64,000 nt of DNA from Cognatiluteimonas lumbrici (GCF_006476065.1 NZ_ML636798.1:478906-542905), one strand, 5' to 3'; positions 46,209 to 56,203 are shown, numbered from the stretch's first letter. The notes: generated by a model from the sequence alone, not told the origin. A program made the numbers and translations.

Positions 46209-49200
46209 GCACGGTTCCCGGAGAGGAAGGCCACGTCGCCGCGGGCGGCCTGGTCGGCTTCGCCACGCGCCGCAGGGTGACGGTGGCGATGGTCACGCTG
46301 ACCTTCGTGCTGTTCGGACTGATCGCGCTCGGCGGACTCAAGGTCAACCTGCTGCCCGACCTCAGCTATCCGACGCTGACGGTGCGCACCGAATACACCG
46401 GCGCCGCGCCCGCCGAGGTCGAGACCCTGATCACCGAGCCGGCCGAGGAGGCGCTGGGCGTGGTCAAGGGACTGCGCAAGCTCAAGTCGGTGTCGCGCAC
46501 CGGGCAGAGCGACGTCGTGCTCGAGTTCGCCTGGGGCACCGATATGGACCAGGCCAGCCTGGAAGTGCGCGACAAGATGGAGGCGCTGCAGTTCCCGCTC
46601 GAGGCCGAGGCCCCGGTGCTGCTGCGCTTCAATCCGTCGACCCAGCCGATCATGCGGCTGGTCCTGTCGCCGAAGGAAGCGGCTTCGGGCGAGGAGGCGA
46701 TCCGCCGCCTGATGGAACTGCGCCGCTACGCGGACGAGGACCTGAAGAAGAAGCTCGAGCCGGTCGAGGGCGTGGCCGCGGTCAAGGTCGGCGGCGGCCT
46801 CGAGGACGAGATCCAGGTGGACGTGGACGGCCGCAAGCTGGCCGGGCTCGGGCTGTCGATCGACACCGTTATCCAGCGCCTGCAGCAGGAGAACATCAAC
46901 ATCTCCGGCGGCCGCCTCGAGGAAGGCTCGCAGCGGTATCTCGTCCGCACCGTCAACCAGTTCGCGAGCGTGGAGGAGATCCGCGACCTGCTGCTGACCA
47001 CGCGCACCGTGCAGGCCGGCGACAACGGCGCCGCCGACGAGGTGGCGCGGGTCGCGGCGGCCTCGGGCAACGCCGCGGTGCTGGCCGCGGCGATGGGCGC
47101 GCGCAGCTCCGGCGGTTCGCAGCCGGCCGGCGGCGTGGCGGTGCGGCTGGGCGACGTCGCGACCGTGCGCCAGGGCTACAAGGAGCGCGAGGCGATCATC
47201 CGCCTCGACGGCCACGAGGCGGTCGAGCTCGCGCTGTACAAGGAAGGCGACGCCAACACCGTCGCCACCGCCGACGCGATCGAGGAGCGGCTCGCGGACA
47301 TCCGCAAGCGCATGCCCGCCGACATCGCCCTGACCACCATCGACGACCAGTCGGTGTTCATCCGCCACGCGATCAACGACGTCAAGCTCGACGCGGTGAT
47401 CGGCGGCATGCTGTCGATCCTGATCATCTTCCTGTTCCTGCGCGACGGCTGGAGCACGTTCGTGATCGGCCTGTCGCTGCCGATCTCGATCATCACGACC
47501 TTCTTCTTCATGGGCCAGCTCGGGCTGAGCCTCAACGTGATGTCGCTCGGCGGCCTCGCGCTGGCCACCGGCCTGGTGGTGGACGACTCGATCGTGGTGC
47601 TCGAGTCCATCGCCAAGGCGCGCGAGCGCCGGCTCGGCATCCTCGAGGCGGCGATCGCCGGCACCCGCGAGGTGAGCATGGCGGTGGTGGCCTCCACCTT
47701 GACCACGATCGCGGTGTTCCTGCCGCTGGTGTTCGTCGAGGGCATCGCCGGCCAACTGTTCCGCGACCAGGCCCTGACCGTGGCGATCGCGATCGCGTGC
47801 TCGCTGGCGGTGGCGATGACCCTGATCCCGATGCTGGCCTCGCTCAAGGGGCGGGCGCCGCTGAGCTTCCCGGAGGAGCCGCCGCACCCGCGCTGGCAAC
47901 CCGCGCGGACCTGGCAGAAGCCTGTGGCCTGGACCGGGCGCGGCATCGGCGGCCTGTTCCGCGGCGTGTTCTTCGGCATCGCCTGGCTGGTGATCCGCGC
48001 CTGGCGCGGGCTGGTGGCGGTGGTGGCCCCGGTGATGCGCAAGGCCAGCGACCTGGCCATGGCACCCTATGGCCGCGCCGAGCGCGGCTACCTGCGGCTG
48101 CTGCCAGCGGCGCTCCGGCACCCGGGCAAGGTGCTGGGCTTTGCCGGCGCCGCCTTCACGCTGACCCTGCTGGTGACGCCGTTGCTGGGCGCGGACCTGA
48201 TCCCGCAGCTCGCCCAGGACCGCTTCGAGATGACCGTCAAGCTGCCGCCGGGCACGCCGCTCCGGCAGACCGACGACCTGGTGCGCGAGCTGCAGGAGAA
48301 GCATGCCGGCGACGAGGGCATCCGCGCGCTGTACGGCGTCAGCGGCACCGGCACGCGGCTGGACGCCAGCCCGACCGAGAGCGGCGAGAACATCGGCAAG
48401 CTGACCGTGGTGATGGAAGGCGGCGGCAGCCGCGAGCTCGAGGCGCGCGAGACCGAGAAGCTGCGCGCGAGCATGCAGGGCCGCAGCGATGCCCAGGTGG
48501 ACTTCGCGCGCCCGGAACTGTTCAGCCTGTCGCCGCCGCTGGAGGTGGAGATCCGCGGGCAGGACCTGGACGCGCTGCAGCAGGCCGGGCGCAAGCTCGC
48601 CGCGCTGCTTCGCGCGAACCCGCACTACGCCGACGTCAAGTCGTCGGTGGAGCAGGGCTTCCCCGAGATCCAGATCGTGTTCGACCAGCAGCGCGCCGCG
48701 GCCTTCGGGCTGACCACGCGGCAGATCGCGGACGCGGTGGTGAAGAAGGTGCGCGGCGACGTCGCCACCCGCTACAGCTTCCGCGACCGCAAGATCGACG
48801 TGCTGGTGCGCGCGCGCGAGTCCGAGCGCGACTCGGTCGAGGCCATCCGCCGGCTGGTGGTGAACCCGGGGCAGGGCGCGCCGGTGGAACTGGCCGCGGT
48901 CGCCGACGTGATCGCGACCACCGGGCCCAGCGAGATCCACCGCGCCGACCAGACCCGCGTGGCGATCGTGTCCGCCAACCTGCGCGACATCGACCTCGGC
49001 GCCGCGGTGCGCGAGGTGCAGGCGATCGTGGCCGAGCACCCGCTGGGCACCGGCGTGGACATGCATATCGGCGGCCAGGGCGAGGAGCTGGACGAGTCGC
49101 TGCGCTCGCTGCTGTTCGCGTTCGCGCTGGCGATCTTCCTGGTCTACCTGGTGATGGCCTCGCAGTTCGAGTCGCTGCTGCACCCGTTCGTGATCCTGTT

Positions 49201-49627
49201 CACCATCCCGCTGGCGCTGGTCGGCGCGGTGCTGGCGCTGCTGCTGACCCGCTCGCCGGTGTCGGTGGTGGTGTTCATCGGCCTGATCCTGCTGGTCGGC
49301 CTGGTGGTCAAGAACGCGATCATCCTGATCGACAAGGTCAACCAGTTGCGCGAGGCCGGCGTGGCCAAGCGCGAGGCGCTGGTCGAGGGCGCGCGATCGC
49401 GCCTGCGCCCGATCATGATGACCACGCTGTGCGCGCTGTTCGGCTTCCTGCCGCTGGCGCTGGCCTTCGGCGAGGGCGCGGAGGTGCGCTCGCCGATGGC
49501 GATCACGGTGATCGGCGGCCTGCTTGTCTCGACCCTGCTCACCCTGGTGGTGATCCCGGTGGTGTACGACCTGCTCGACCGCCGTCCCGACGAGTACTAC
49601 GCCGCGAGGGGCAGGCTCGACGCATGA
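46205..49627 (+). CDS. RND-family efflux permease, first of a tandem pair
   Basis: This 1140-residue inner-membrane pump has 12 helices, periplasmic porter loops, and the proton-relay aspartates in TM4 (GLVVDDSIVVLES). It is about 100 residues longer than typical AcrB-like proteins. Extra sequence lies in the first porter region (NGAADEVARVAAASGNAAVL and on) and especially between TM6 and TM7, where a cytoplasmic/membrane insert of roughly 80-90 residues contains two hydrophobic stretches (GGLFRGVFFGIAWLVIRAW). It overlaps the adaptor gene by 4 nt and the second permease by 4 nt, so the three are coupled. Confidence 0.93.
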   Translation: MSTVPGEEGHVAAGGLVGFATRRRVTVAMVTLTFVLFGLIALGGLKVNLLPDLSYPTLTVRTEYTGAAPAEVETLITEPAEEALGVVKGLRKLKSVSRTGQSDVVLEFAWGTDMDQASLEVRDKMEALQFPLEAEAPVLLRFNPSTQPIMRLVLSPKEAASGEEAIRRLMELRRYADEDLKKKLEPVEGVAAVKVGGGLEDEIQVDVDGRKLAGLGLSIDTVIQRLQQENINISGGRLEEGSQRYLVRTVNQFASVEEIRDLLLTTRTVQAGDNGAADEVARVAAASGNAAVLAAAMGARSSGGSQPAGGVAVRLGDVATVRQGYKEREAIIRLDGHEAVELALYKEGDANTVATADAIEERLADIRKRMPADIALTTIDDQSVFIRHAINDVKLDAVIGGMLSILIIFLFLRDGWSTFVIGLSLPISIITTFFFMGQLGLSLNVMSLGGLALATGLVVDDSIVVLESIAKARERRLGILEAAIAGTREVSMAVVASTLTTIAVFLPLVFVEGIAGQLFRDQALTVAIAIACSLAVAMTLIPMLASLKGRAPLSFPEEPPHPRWQPARTWQKPVAWTGRGIGGLFRGVFFGIAWLVIRAWRGLVAVVAPVMRKASDLAMAPYGRAERGYLRLLPAALRHPGKVLGFAGAAFTLTLLVTPLLGADLIPQLAQDRFEMTVKLPPGTPLRQTDDLVRELQEKHAGDEGIRALYGVSGTGTRLDASPTESGENIGKLTVVMEGGGSRELEARETEKLRASMQGRSDAQVDFARPELFSLSPPLEVEIRGQDLDALQQAGRKLAALLRANPHYADVKSSVEQGFPEIQIVFDQQRAAAFGLTTRQIADAVVKKVRGDVATRYSFRDRKIDVLVRARESERDSVEAIRRLVVNPGQGAPVELAAVADVIATTGPSEIHRADQTRVAIVSANLRDIDLGAAVREVQAIVAEHPLGTGVDMHIGGQGEELDESLRSLLFAFALAIFLVYLVMASQFESLLHPFVILFTIPLALVGAVLALLLTRSPVSVVVFIGLILLVGLVVKNAIILIDKVNQLREAGVAKREALVEGARSRLRPIMMTTLCALFGFLPLALAFGEGAEVRSPMAITVIGGLLVSTLLTLVVIPVVYDLLDRRPDEYYAARGRLDA

Positions 49628-52600
49628 ACGTCACCGAGTTCAGCATCCGCCGTCCGGTCACCACGATCATGTTCTTCGTGTCGATGGTGGTCATCGGCCT
49701 GATCGCGTCGGTGCGGCTGCCGCTGGAGTCGTTCCCCGAGGCCACGGTGCCGTTCTTCTTCGTGCAGCTCCCGTACCCGGGATCCACGCCGGAGGAAGTG
49801 GAGCGCAACCTGGTGCGGCCGGTGGAGGAGGCGCTGGCGACCATGTCCGGCATCGAGTCCATGAACTCGCGCGCGGACGCCAACGGCGGCGGCATCCAGG
49901 TGCGCTTCAGCGACTGGAGCCGCAACGTCGCGATCGCGGCCTCGGAGGCGCGCGAGCGCATCGACGCCATCCGCGACCAGTTGCCGGACGACTTCCGCAG
50001 GTACTTCGTGTTCCGCTGGAGCACCTCCGACCAGGAGGCGATGAGCCTGCGCCTGACCAGCGACGTGGACCTCACCGGGCGCGGCGACCTGATCGACCGC
50101 AACCTGAAGCGGCGCCTCGAGCGCCTGCCGGGCGTCGCCCGCGTGGAAGTGGAGGGCGTGGCCAGGCAGGAAGTCGAGGTCGCGATCTCGCCCGAGCGCC
50201 TGGACGCGCACGGCATCGGCCTCGACGAGCTGGTCCGACGCCTGCAGGCAGCCAACTTCTCGGTGTCGGCCGGCATGATCACCGACGGCGGCGAACGGCT
50301 GCGGGTGCAGCCCAGGGGCGAGATCGACTCGCTGCAGCAGCTGCGCGACCTGCCGCTGGGCAACCGCGGCACGCGCCTGTCCGACGTCGCCGAAGTCACC
50401 CTGCGGCCGCAGCGCATGGACTACGTGCGCCAGGTCGACGGCCGGCCCTCGGTGGGCGTGGACATCTACAAGGAACGCGCCGCCAACCTGGTGGAGCTGT
50501 CGCGCGCGGTCCGCGCCGAGGTCGAGGCGGTGCGCGAGGACCCGGCGATGGAAGGCATCACCATTGACGTCACCGACGACCAGGGCCGCGAGGTGACCAG
50601 CTCGCTGCTGGCGCTGGCCGAGGCCGGCGCGATCGGCCTGGTGCTCTCGATCGCGGTGCTGTTCTTCTTCCTGCGCCACTGGCCGTCCACGCTGATGGTG
50701 ACCCTGGCGATCCCGATCTGCTTCGTGATGACGCTCGGCTTCATGCACTTCGCCGGCGTGACCCTCAACATCCTGTCCATGATGGGCCTGCTGCTCGCGG
50801 TCGGCATGCTGGTGGACAACGCGGTGGTGGTGGTGGAGTCCATCTACCAGGAGCGCGAGAAGTACCCGGACCAGCCGCGGCTCGCGTCCATCGTCGGCAC
50901 CCGCCACGTGGCCATCGCGCTATCCGCGGGCACCCTGTGCCACTGCATCGTGTTCCTGCCGATGATGTTCGGCGAGAAGAACATGATCACGATCTACCTC
51001 ACCCAGCTCGCGGTCACCATCTCGGTGTCGCTGCTGGCCTCGTGGCTGGTCGCGGTGAGCCTGATCCCGATGCTGTCGGCGCGGATGAAGACGCCGCCGG
51101 CGGTGGCTTCCGAGACCGGCGTCATCCGCCGCCTGCAGGACCGCTACGCCCGTTTCCTGCAGTGGACCCTGGAGCACCGCGGCTGGGCGGTCACCGGCAT
51201 CGTCGTGGTGTCGCTGCTGAGCGTGATCCCGATGAAGCTGGCCAAGGGCGACGGCGGCGAGGAGCAGGATCCGAGCGAGATCGGCATCTACTACCAGTGG
51301 CACGGCGCCTACTCGAAGGAGGAGATGGGCGCGGAGGTGGCCAAGGTCGAGCGCTTCATCAACGCCAACCGCGAGCGCTTCCACGTCGAGCGCATCTACT
51401 CGCGCTACAGCGAGCAGGGCTGGGCGCGGACCGAGGTCGACCTCGACCAGAAGGACCCGGCGGTCACCGCGCGCATCCAGGAACAGATCCGCGAGGGCCT
51501 GCCGAAGTCGGCCCGCGCCAACATCGGCATCGGCTGGCAGCGCGGCATGGGCGACCGCGGCGTGCAGTTCAACCTGGTCGGCGATTCCAGCACCGTGCTC
51601 GCCGAGCTCGGCAACGACCTGGTGCCGATCCTGGCGCGCAACCCGAAGCTGCGCGACGTGCGCATAGACACCGGCGACCGCAACGCCGAGCTGCAGGTGC
51701 GGGTCGACCGCGAGCGCGCCGCCGCGGCCGGGTTCACCGCCGAGCAGGTGGCGCAGTTCGTCGGCATGGCGCTGCGCGGCACCTCGCTGCGCGAGTTCCA
51801 CCGCGAGGACGTCGAGATCCCGGTGAGCGTGCGCTTCTCGGGCGCCGAGGACTACAGCGCCAGCGACCTCGAGTCGTTCATGGTGCGTGGCGCCGGCGGC
51901 CGCAGCGTGCCGCTGATGTCGCTGGTGGACGTCGAGGTCACGCCGTCGGCGGACACCATCAACCGCATCAACCGGCAGACCATGCTGACCGTGCAGGCGG
52001 CGCTGGCGCCCGGGGCGACCATGCCCGAGGCCCGGCAGGCGATCGAGTCCACGCTGGGCGCGGTGCAGTTCCCGCCTGGCTACGGCTACACCTTCGAGGG
52101 CGGCGGCTTCGGCTTCCAGATGGACGCCAACGCGCAGATGTTCGCGGCGATCAAGATCGCGGTGCTGCTGATCTTCATCGTGATGGCCGCGGTGTTCGAG
52201 TCGCTGCTGTTCCCGCTGGCGATCATGAGTGGCGTGGTGTTCTCGATCTTCGGCGTGTACTGGCTGTTCTGGCTCACCGGCACCGAGATGGGGCTGATGG
52301 CCTTCATCGGCATCCTGGTATTGATGGGCGTGGTGGTGAACAACGGCATCGTGCTGATCGAGCACATCAACAACCTGCGCCGGCGCGGGATGAGCCGTAC
52401 CGATGCGCTGGTGGCCGGCAGTCGCGAACGCCTGCGCCCGATCCTGATGACCATGGGCACGGCGATCCTGGCGATGGTGCCGATCGCGCTGTCGGAGACG
52501 CAGCTCGCCGGCGAGGGCCCGCCGTACTACCCGATGGCGCGCGCGATCGCCGGCGGCCTGGCGTTCTCGACGGTGGTGACGCTGCTGTTCCTGCCCACCA

Positions 52601-52689
52601 TCTACGCCATCCTCGACGACCTCAGCCACGGCACCAGCCGCCTCCTGCGCCGCGCCCGCCGCCGCCGCGGCGAACCCGTGCCGGCGTAG
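49624..52689 (+). CDS. RND-family efflux permease, second of a tandem pair
   Basis: This 1021-residue pump is of standard length. TM4 reads AVGMLVDNAVVVVES, so the second relay aspartate of AcrB is asparagine, as in many HAE1-type transporters. TM10-12 contain GILVLMGVVVNNGIVLIEH. Two different permeases behind one adaptor suggest a heteromeric trimer like MdtBC, or parallel pumps. The ATG at 49624 overlaps the previous stop (ATGA); the frame is open far upstream inside the first permease, which is not coding. Substrates are unknown. The TAG stop abuts the stop of the convergent TraB gene with no gap. Confidence 0.93.
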   Translation: MNVTEFSIRRPVTTIMFFVSMVVIGLIASVRLPLESFPEATVPFFFVQLPYPGSTPEEVERNLVRPVEEALATMSGIESMNSRADANGGGIQVRFSDWSRNVAIAASEARERIDAIRDQLPDDFRRYFVFRWSTSDQEAMSLRLTSDVDLTGRGDLIDRNLKRRLERLPGVARVEVEGVARQEVEVAISPERLDAHGIGLDELVRRLQAANFSVSAGMITDGGERLRVQPRGEIDSLQQLRDLPLGNRGTRLSDVAEVTLRPQRMDYVRQVDGRPSVGVDIYKERAANLVELSRAVRAEVEAVREDPAMEGITIDVTDDQGREVTSSLLALAEAGAIGLVLSIAVLFFFLRHWPSTLMVTLAIPICFVMTLGFMHFAGVTLNILSMMGLLLAVGMLVDNAVVVVESIYQEREKYPDQPRLASIVGTRHVAIALSAGTLCHCIVFLPMMFGEKNMITIYLTQLAVTISVSLLASWLVAVSLIPMLSARMKTPPAVASETGVIRRLQDRYARFLQWTLEHRGWAVTGIVVVSLLSVIPMKLAKGDGGEEQDPSEIGIYYQWHGAYSKEEMGAEVAKVERFINANRERFHVERIYSRYSEQGWARTEVDLDQKDPAVTARIQEQIREGLPKSARANIGIGWQRGMGDRGVQFNLVGDSSTVLAELGNDLVPILARNPKLRDVRIDTGDRNAELQVRVDRERAAAAGFTAEQVAQFVGMALRGTSLREFHREDVEIPVSVRFSGAEDYSASDLESFMVRGAGGRSVPLMSLVDVEVTPSADTINRINRQTMLTVQAALAPGATMPEARQAIESTLGAVQFPPGYGYTFEGGGFGFQMDANAQMFAAIKIAVLLIFIVMAAVFESLLFPLAIMSGVVFSIFGVYWLFWLTGTEMGLMAFIGILVLMGVVVNNGIVLIEHINNLRRRGMSRTDALVAGSRERLRPILMTMGTAILAMVPIALSETQLAGEGPPYYPMARAIAGGLAFSTVVTLLFLPTIYAILDDLSHGTSRLLRRARRRRGEPVPA

Positions 52690-53904
52690 TCAGCCGACGA
52701 GGGCGCCGAGGAGTCTGGCGCCGCCGAGCCAGACGCCGATGGCGGTGCCGAGGCTGGTGAGGAAGAAGTTGAGCAGCACGCGGGCGACGCGGTTGCGCCA
52801 CCAGCCGCCGAGGGTGGCGACGTCGTCGCGCAGCGACATGAAGTCGGCGTGGGTCGGCTTGCGCAGCCAGGCCTCGACCAACGCGCTGACCGTGCCCGAG
52901 GCCAGCGCCGGATGCAGCGGCGTCAGCGGCGAGGCCACGAACGCCGCGGCGATGCTCAGCGGGTGCCCGCCGGCGATGGCGCAGCCCAGCGCGCCGAGGA
53001 CGCCGGTGAGCAGCACCCAGTACAGCATCAGGCCGGCGCCGACCTCGACGCCGCCGTGCCAGAAACCCCAGGCGAAGCCGCCGAGCACGAACACGGCCAG
53101 GGCGATAGTGAACCAGGGGATGCGCGAGGGCGCCTTCAGCGCCTCGAGGTCGGCGCGCACGACCGCCGGCGCGACCGTGTCCTCGCGCAGGTGCGTGGCC
53201 AGCCCCTTGAGGTGGCCGGCGCCGACCACCGCGAGCACCTCGCGCGGGCTGTCGTGTCCGATCGCCAGTTCGCGCAGGTGCGCGGCCATGTAGCGGTCGC
53301 GCTCGGCGATCACGGTCTCGTACAACGCGGGGTTCTCTCCGGCGAAGTCGCCGAAGCTGGCTTCGAGCAGGTCGCCCTGCTTCAGCTTCTCGATCTCCTC
53401 GGCCTGGACCTCGTCGTCGGCGACGAGCGAGGCGAACAGCCCCGCGACCAGCTTCGCGCGGCCCCACCAGCCGAGGCGCTGCGAAGCGCGCTTGAAAGTC
53501 AGGCCGACGTCGCGGTCCACCAGGTGCAGCGACAGCCCGCGCGCCTGCGCCTCCTGCGCCGCGGCCTTGAGTTCGGCGCCGGGCTCGATCCCGAGTTGCT
53601 CGGCGAGCCTGCGCTGGTACGCGGCCAGGCCGAGGTTGGCCGCGAACAGGGCGGCCTTGCCGTCGCGCAGCACCTGGACCAGATCCAGCCGCGCGAGCGC
53701 GCCGGGATCCACCAGCGACTGCAGGCGGTTCGGGTCCAGCTCGACCGCGACGGCGTCGAAGGCGCCGCTGTCGATGGCCTCGCGCACCGCGTCCACGCTG
53801 CTGCTGGACACGTGCGCGGTGCCGAGCAGGGTGTAGCGCACGCCGTCGCGCTCGACCACGGCGTGCGGCTGCGCGCGCCAGCCCGGCGCGGCCGCCTCAG
53901 TCAC
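52690..53904 (-). CDS. TraB/GumN family membrane protein (TIGR00261 type)
   Basis: This 404-residue protein has an N-terminal TraB domain with GTAHVSSSSVDAV, AVAVELDPNRLQSL and VVGAGHLKGL, the conserved Gly/His/Glu pattern of the EreA-ChaN-like metalloprotease superfamily. The C-terminal part has several hydrophobic helices (ALAVFVLGGFAWGFWHG, GLMLYWVLLTGVLGALGCAIAG). In Enterococcus TraB shuts off pheromone; the bacterial role elsewhere is unclear. The start is the GTG at 53904, overlapping aguB by 8 nt, so it is coupled to the agmatine genes upstream. Confidence 0.85.
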   Translation of the reverse strand: MTEAAAPGWRAQPHAVVERDGVRYTLLGTAHVSSSSVDAVREAIDSGAFDAVAVELDPNRLQSLVDPGALARLDLVQVLRDGKAALFAANLGLAAYQRRLAEQLGIEPGAELKAAAQEAQARGLSLHLVDRDVGLTFKRASQRLGWWGRAKLVAGLFASLVADDEVQAEEIEKLKQGDLLEASFGDFAGENPALYETVIAERDRYMAAHLRELAIGHDSPREVLAVVGAGHLKGLATHLREDTVAPAVVRADLEALKAPSRIPWFTIALAVFVLGGFAWGFWHGGVEVGAGLMLYWVLLTGVLGALGCAIAGGHPLSIAAAFVASPLTPLHPALASGTVSALVEAWLRKPTHADFMSLRDDVATLGGWWRNRVARVLLNFFLTSLGTAIGVWLGGARLLGALVG

Positions 53905-54781
53905 GGTAGCGCTTCAGCAGGTCGCCGTAGGCGTCGATGCGGCGGTCGCGCAGGAACGGCCAGATCCGGCGCACGTCCTCGCTGCGGCGCAGGTCGAGCT
54001 CGGCCAGCAGCACGCTGGGCGCGTCCACCGGCGCCTCGGCCAGGAACTCGCCCTGCGGGCCGAGCACGTGGCTCGAACCCCAGAAGTCGATGCCGGCGGC
54101 GCCGACCGGGGAGGGCTCGTGCCCGACCCGGTTGCAGGACAGCACCGGCAGGCCGTTGGCCACGGCGTGGCCGCGGTGGCTGAGGATCCAGGCGTCGCGC
54201 TGGCGGTCCTTCTCCGCCTGGTCGTCGTTCGGGTCCCAGCCGATCGCGGTCGGGTACAGCAGCAGCTCGGCGCCGGCCAGTGCCATCAGCCGCGCGCCCT
54301 CCGGGTACCACTGGTCCCAGCACACCAGCACGCCGAGGCGCCCGACCGAGGTATCGATCGGATGGAAGCCGAGGTCGCCCGGGGTGAAATAGAACTTCTC
54401 GTTGAAGCCCGGGTCGTCCGGGATGTGCATCTTGCGGTACTTGCCCGCGAGGCTGCCGTCCGCTTCCAGCACCACCGCGGTGTTGTGGTAGAGCCCGGCG
54501 CCGCGGCGCTCGAACAGCGAGCCGACGATGACCACGCCGTGCTCCTTCGCCAGCCTGCCCAGGCGCTCGGTGCTCGGGCCGGGGATGGGCTCGGCGAGCT
54601 CGAACTCGCACACGTCCTGGCGCTGGCAGAAGTAGGGGCCGTTGTGCAGCTCCTGCAGCAGCACCAGCTTCGCGCCCTGGCGCGCGGCTTCCGCCACGCG
54701 CTGCTCGATGACCGCGAGGTTGGCTTCGGCGTCGCCATGGTTGCGCTCCTGGACGAGCGCGACGGGAAGGATCTTCTTCAT
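53897..54781 (-). CDS. aguB: N-carbamoylputrescine amidase
   Basis: This 294-residue nitrilase-superfamily enzyme hydrolyses N-carbamoylputrescine to putrescine, CO2 and ammonia. The catalytic triad is Glu44 (LLQELHNGPYF), Lys117 (YRKMHIPDDPG) and Cys154 (LVCWDQWYPEG). The closely following aguA gene makes its substrate. The ATG at 54781 is 25 nt after the aguA stop. Together the pair converts agmatine to putrescine without agmatinase. No arginine decarboxylase lies in the window. Confidence 0.95.
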   Translation of the reverse strand: MKKILPVALVQERNHGDAEANLAVIEQRVAEAARQGAKLVLLQELHNGPYFCQRQDVCEFELAEPIPGPSTERLGRLAKEHGVVIVGSLFERRGAGLYHNTAVVLEADGSLAGKYRKMHIPDDPGFNEKFYFTPGDLGFHPIDTSVGRLGVLVCWDQWYPEGARLMALAGAELLLYPTAIGWDPNDDQAEKDRQRDAWILSHRGHAVANGLPVLSCNRVGHEPSPVGAAGIDFWGSSHVLGPQGEFLAEAPVDAPSVLLAELDLRRSEDVRRIWPFLRDRRIDAYGDLLKRYRD

Positions 54782-54806
54782 CCCGCCATTGTAGGCGGGC
54801 GCGCGT

Positions 54807-55844
54807 CTACAACGTGCCTTGCGGCAGCTGCATGGTCAGGCAGTGGAGGCTGCCGTTCTGCCAGATCAGGTCGCGGCATGGCACCTGCACGATCTCGCGG
54901 CCGGGAAACGCCGCGCGCAGCACGTCGGCGGCAGCAGCGTCGGCCGGATCGCCGTAGGTCGGCATCAGCACCGCGCCGTTGACGATCAGGAAATTGGCGT
55001 AGCTGGCGGCGAGGCGACGGCCCTGGTCGAGGACCGGACGCGGCCAGGGGAGCGGGAACAGCCGGTACGGCTTGCCGTCCGCGGTGCGCAGCGCGGCGAT
55101 CTCGGCGGCCATCGCCGCGAGCTCGGCGTGGTGGCTGTCGCCGGGGTCGTCGCAGGCCTGGAACACGATCGCGTCGGGGGCGGCGAAGCGGGCGAGGGTA
55201 TCCACGTGGGCGTCCGTGTCGTCGCCCTCGAGATAACCGTGGTCGAGCCACAGCACCCTGTCCTGCTGCAGCCAGTCGGCCAGCTTGCGCGACAGCGCCT
55301 CGCGGTCCTGGCCGGGGTGGCGTTCGGCCAGGCAGCGCCAGGTGGTCAACAGGGTGCCCCGGCCGTCGGTGTCGATGGCCCCGCCTTCCAAAGCAAAATC
55401 AATGGTTTGTACTTCGGAGTTCGAGAAGATTCCCATCTCGGCGAGGCGGGCCACCAGGCGGTCGTCCTCCGAGGCCTCGAATTTCCCGCCCCAGCCGGTG
55501 AAGCGGAAGTCGAGCAGCACGGCTTCTCCTTTCTCCCCTGCGGCCACCAGCGTGATCGGCCCCGTATCCCGCAGCCAGGTGTCGTTGTACGGGACCTCGA
55601 CGAAGGAGACGCGGTCCATGTCGATGCGCGCGGAGGACAGGCGCGCGCGGGCATAGGCCTCGAGGTCGGCATCGGCCACGCACACCACCGCCGGCTGGAA
55701 ACGGGCGATCGCCGCCACCAGCGCGATGAAGCATTCCTCGACCGCGGCCAGCCGCTCGGCCCAGTCGGTGCCGGCGTGCGGCCACGCCAGCAGGATCGCG
55801 GCCTGGGGTTCCCATTCCGCGGGAAGGCGCAGTGCAGGGTTCAT
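54807..55844 (-). CDS. aguA: Agmatine deiminase
   Basis: This 345-residue pentein-fold hydrolase converts agmatine to N-carbamoylputrescine and ammonia. The catalytic cysteine is Cys335 in NGSLHCLTMQLPQ near the C-terminus. The N-terminal AEWEPQAAILLAWPHAGTDW, the mid-protein NDTWLRDTGPI and LEGGAIDTDGRG, and WLDHGYLEGDDTDAHVD complete the active site. The ATG at 55844 is used. The TAG stop lies in a GTAG...CTAC spacer that resembles degenerate REP heads. It is the first gene of the aguA-aguB-traB unit. Confidence 0.95.
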   Translation of the reverse strand: MNPALRLPAEWEPQAAILLAWPHAGTDWAERLAAVEECFIALVAAIARFQPAVVCVADADLEAYARARLSSARIDMDRVSFVEVPYNDTWLRDTGPITLVAAGEKGEAVLLDFRFTGWGGKFEASEDDRLVARLAEMGIFSNSEVQTIDFALEGGAIDTDGRGTLLTTWRCLAERHPGQDREALSRKLADWLQQDRVLWLDHGYLEGDDTDAHVDTLARFAAPDAIVFQACDDPGDSHHAELAAMAAEIAALRTADGKPYRLFPLPWPRPVLDQGRRLAASYANFLIVNGAVLMPTYGDPADAAAADVLRAAFPGREIVQVPCRDLIWQNGSLHCLTMQLPQGTL

Positions 55845-55861
55845 CGGCTCTCTGTGTCGGA

Positions 55862-56203
55862 TCAGCGGATCGGGGGCTTGGGCCCGATCTCGCCCGGGCT
55901 GGCCTTGTTCTCGACCGCGTCGATCACCTTGTCGCGCTCGAAGTAGACGGTAAAGGCCGGATAGCTCCAGCGGTGGATGACCGGCCAGTCCGCCTTCTGG
56001 CCGCCGCGCGGTTCCAGCTTGGCGGCGGGCGCGCCGTAGCGGGCCTCGACCTGGGCCATGGTCATGCCGCGCGCGGGCAGGGCGGCGCGGTTCTCCTGCT
56101 GCACGCGCTCGATCAGGAGGGTGTCGGCGGCCGCGGCGGTCCCCGTGGCGGCGGTTCCGGCGATGGCAGCGGCCGCCGCGGCGGCGATCAGGATGGGTTT
56201 CAT
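55862..56203 (-). CDS. Small exported protein with BamE/SmpA-like pattern
   Basis: This 113-residue protein has a signal peptide (PILIAAAAAAAIAGTAATGTAAAA). A short mature domain, GMTMAQVEARYGAPAAKLEPRG, then VIHRWSYPAFTVYFERDKVIDAV, resembles the small alpha-beta BamE/SmpA-type fold, where GMT-xxV-xxxxGxP is typical. A lipobox is absent, so it should be periplasmic rather than a lipoprotein. It lies 17 nt upstream of aguA on the same strand, but a functional link is not evident. I cannot assign a precise role. Confidence 0.65.
   Translation of the reverse strand: MKPILIAAAAAAAIAGTAATGTAAAADTLLIERVQQENRAALPARGMTMAQVEARYGAPAAKLEPRGGQKADWPVIHRWSYPAFTVYFERDKVIDAVENKASPGEIGPKPPIR

Noticed and set aside
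46040-49183. 1047-codon minus-strand open frame antisense to the first RND permease
   Set aside because: It is an antisense shadow of a polytopic membrane protein, with no recognisable domain and a His/Arg/Asp-rich composition.
47797-52689. N-terminal extension of the second RND permease by about 600 codons
   Set aside because: The upstream part is an alternative frame of the first permease. The protein proper starts at 49624 with MNVTEFSIRRPVTT and an ATGA overlap.
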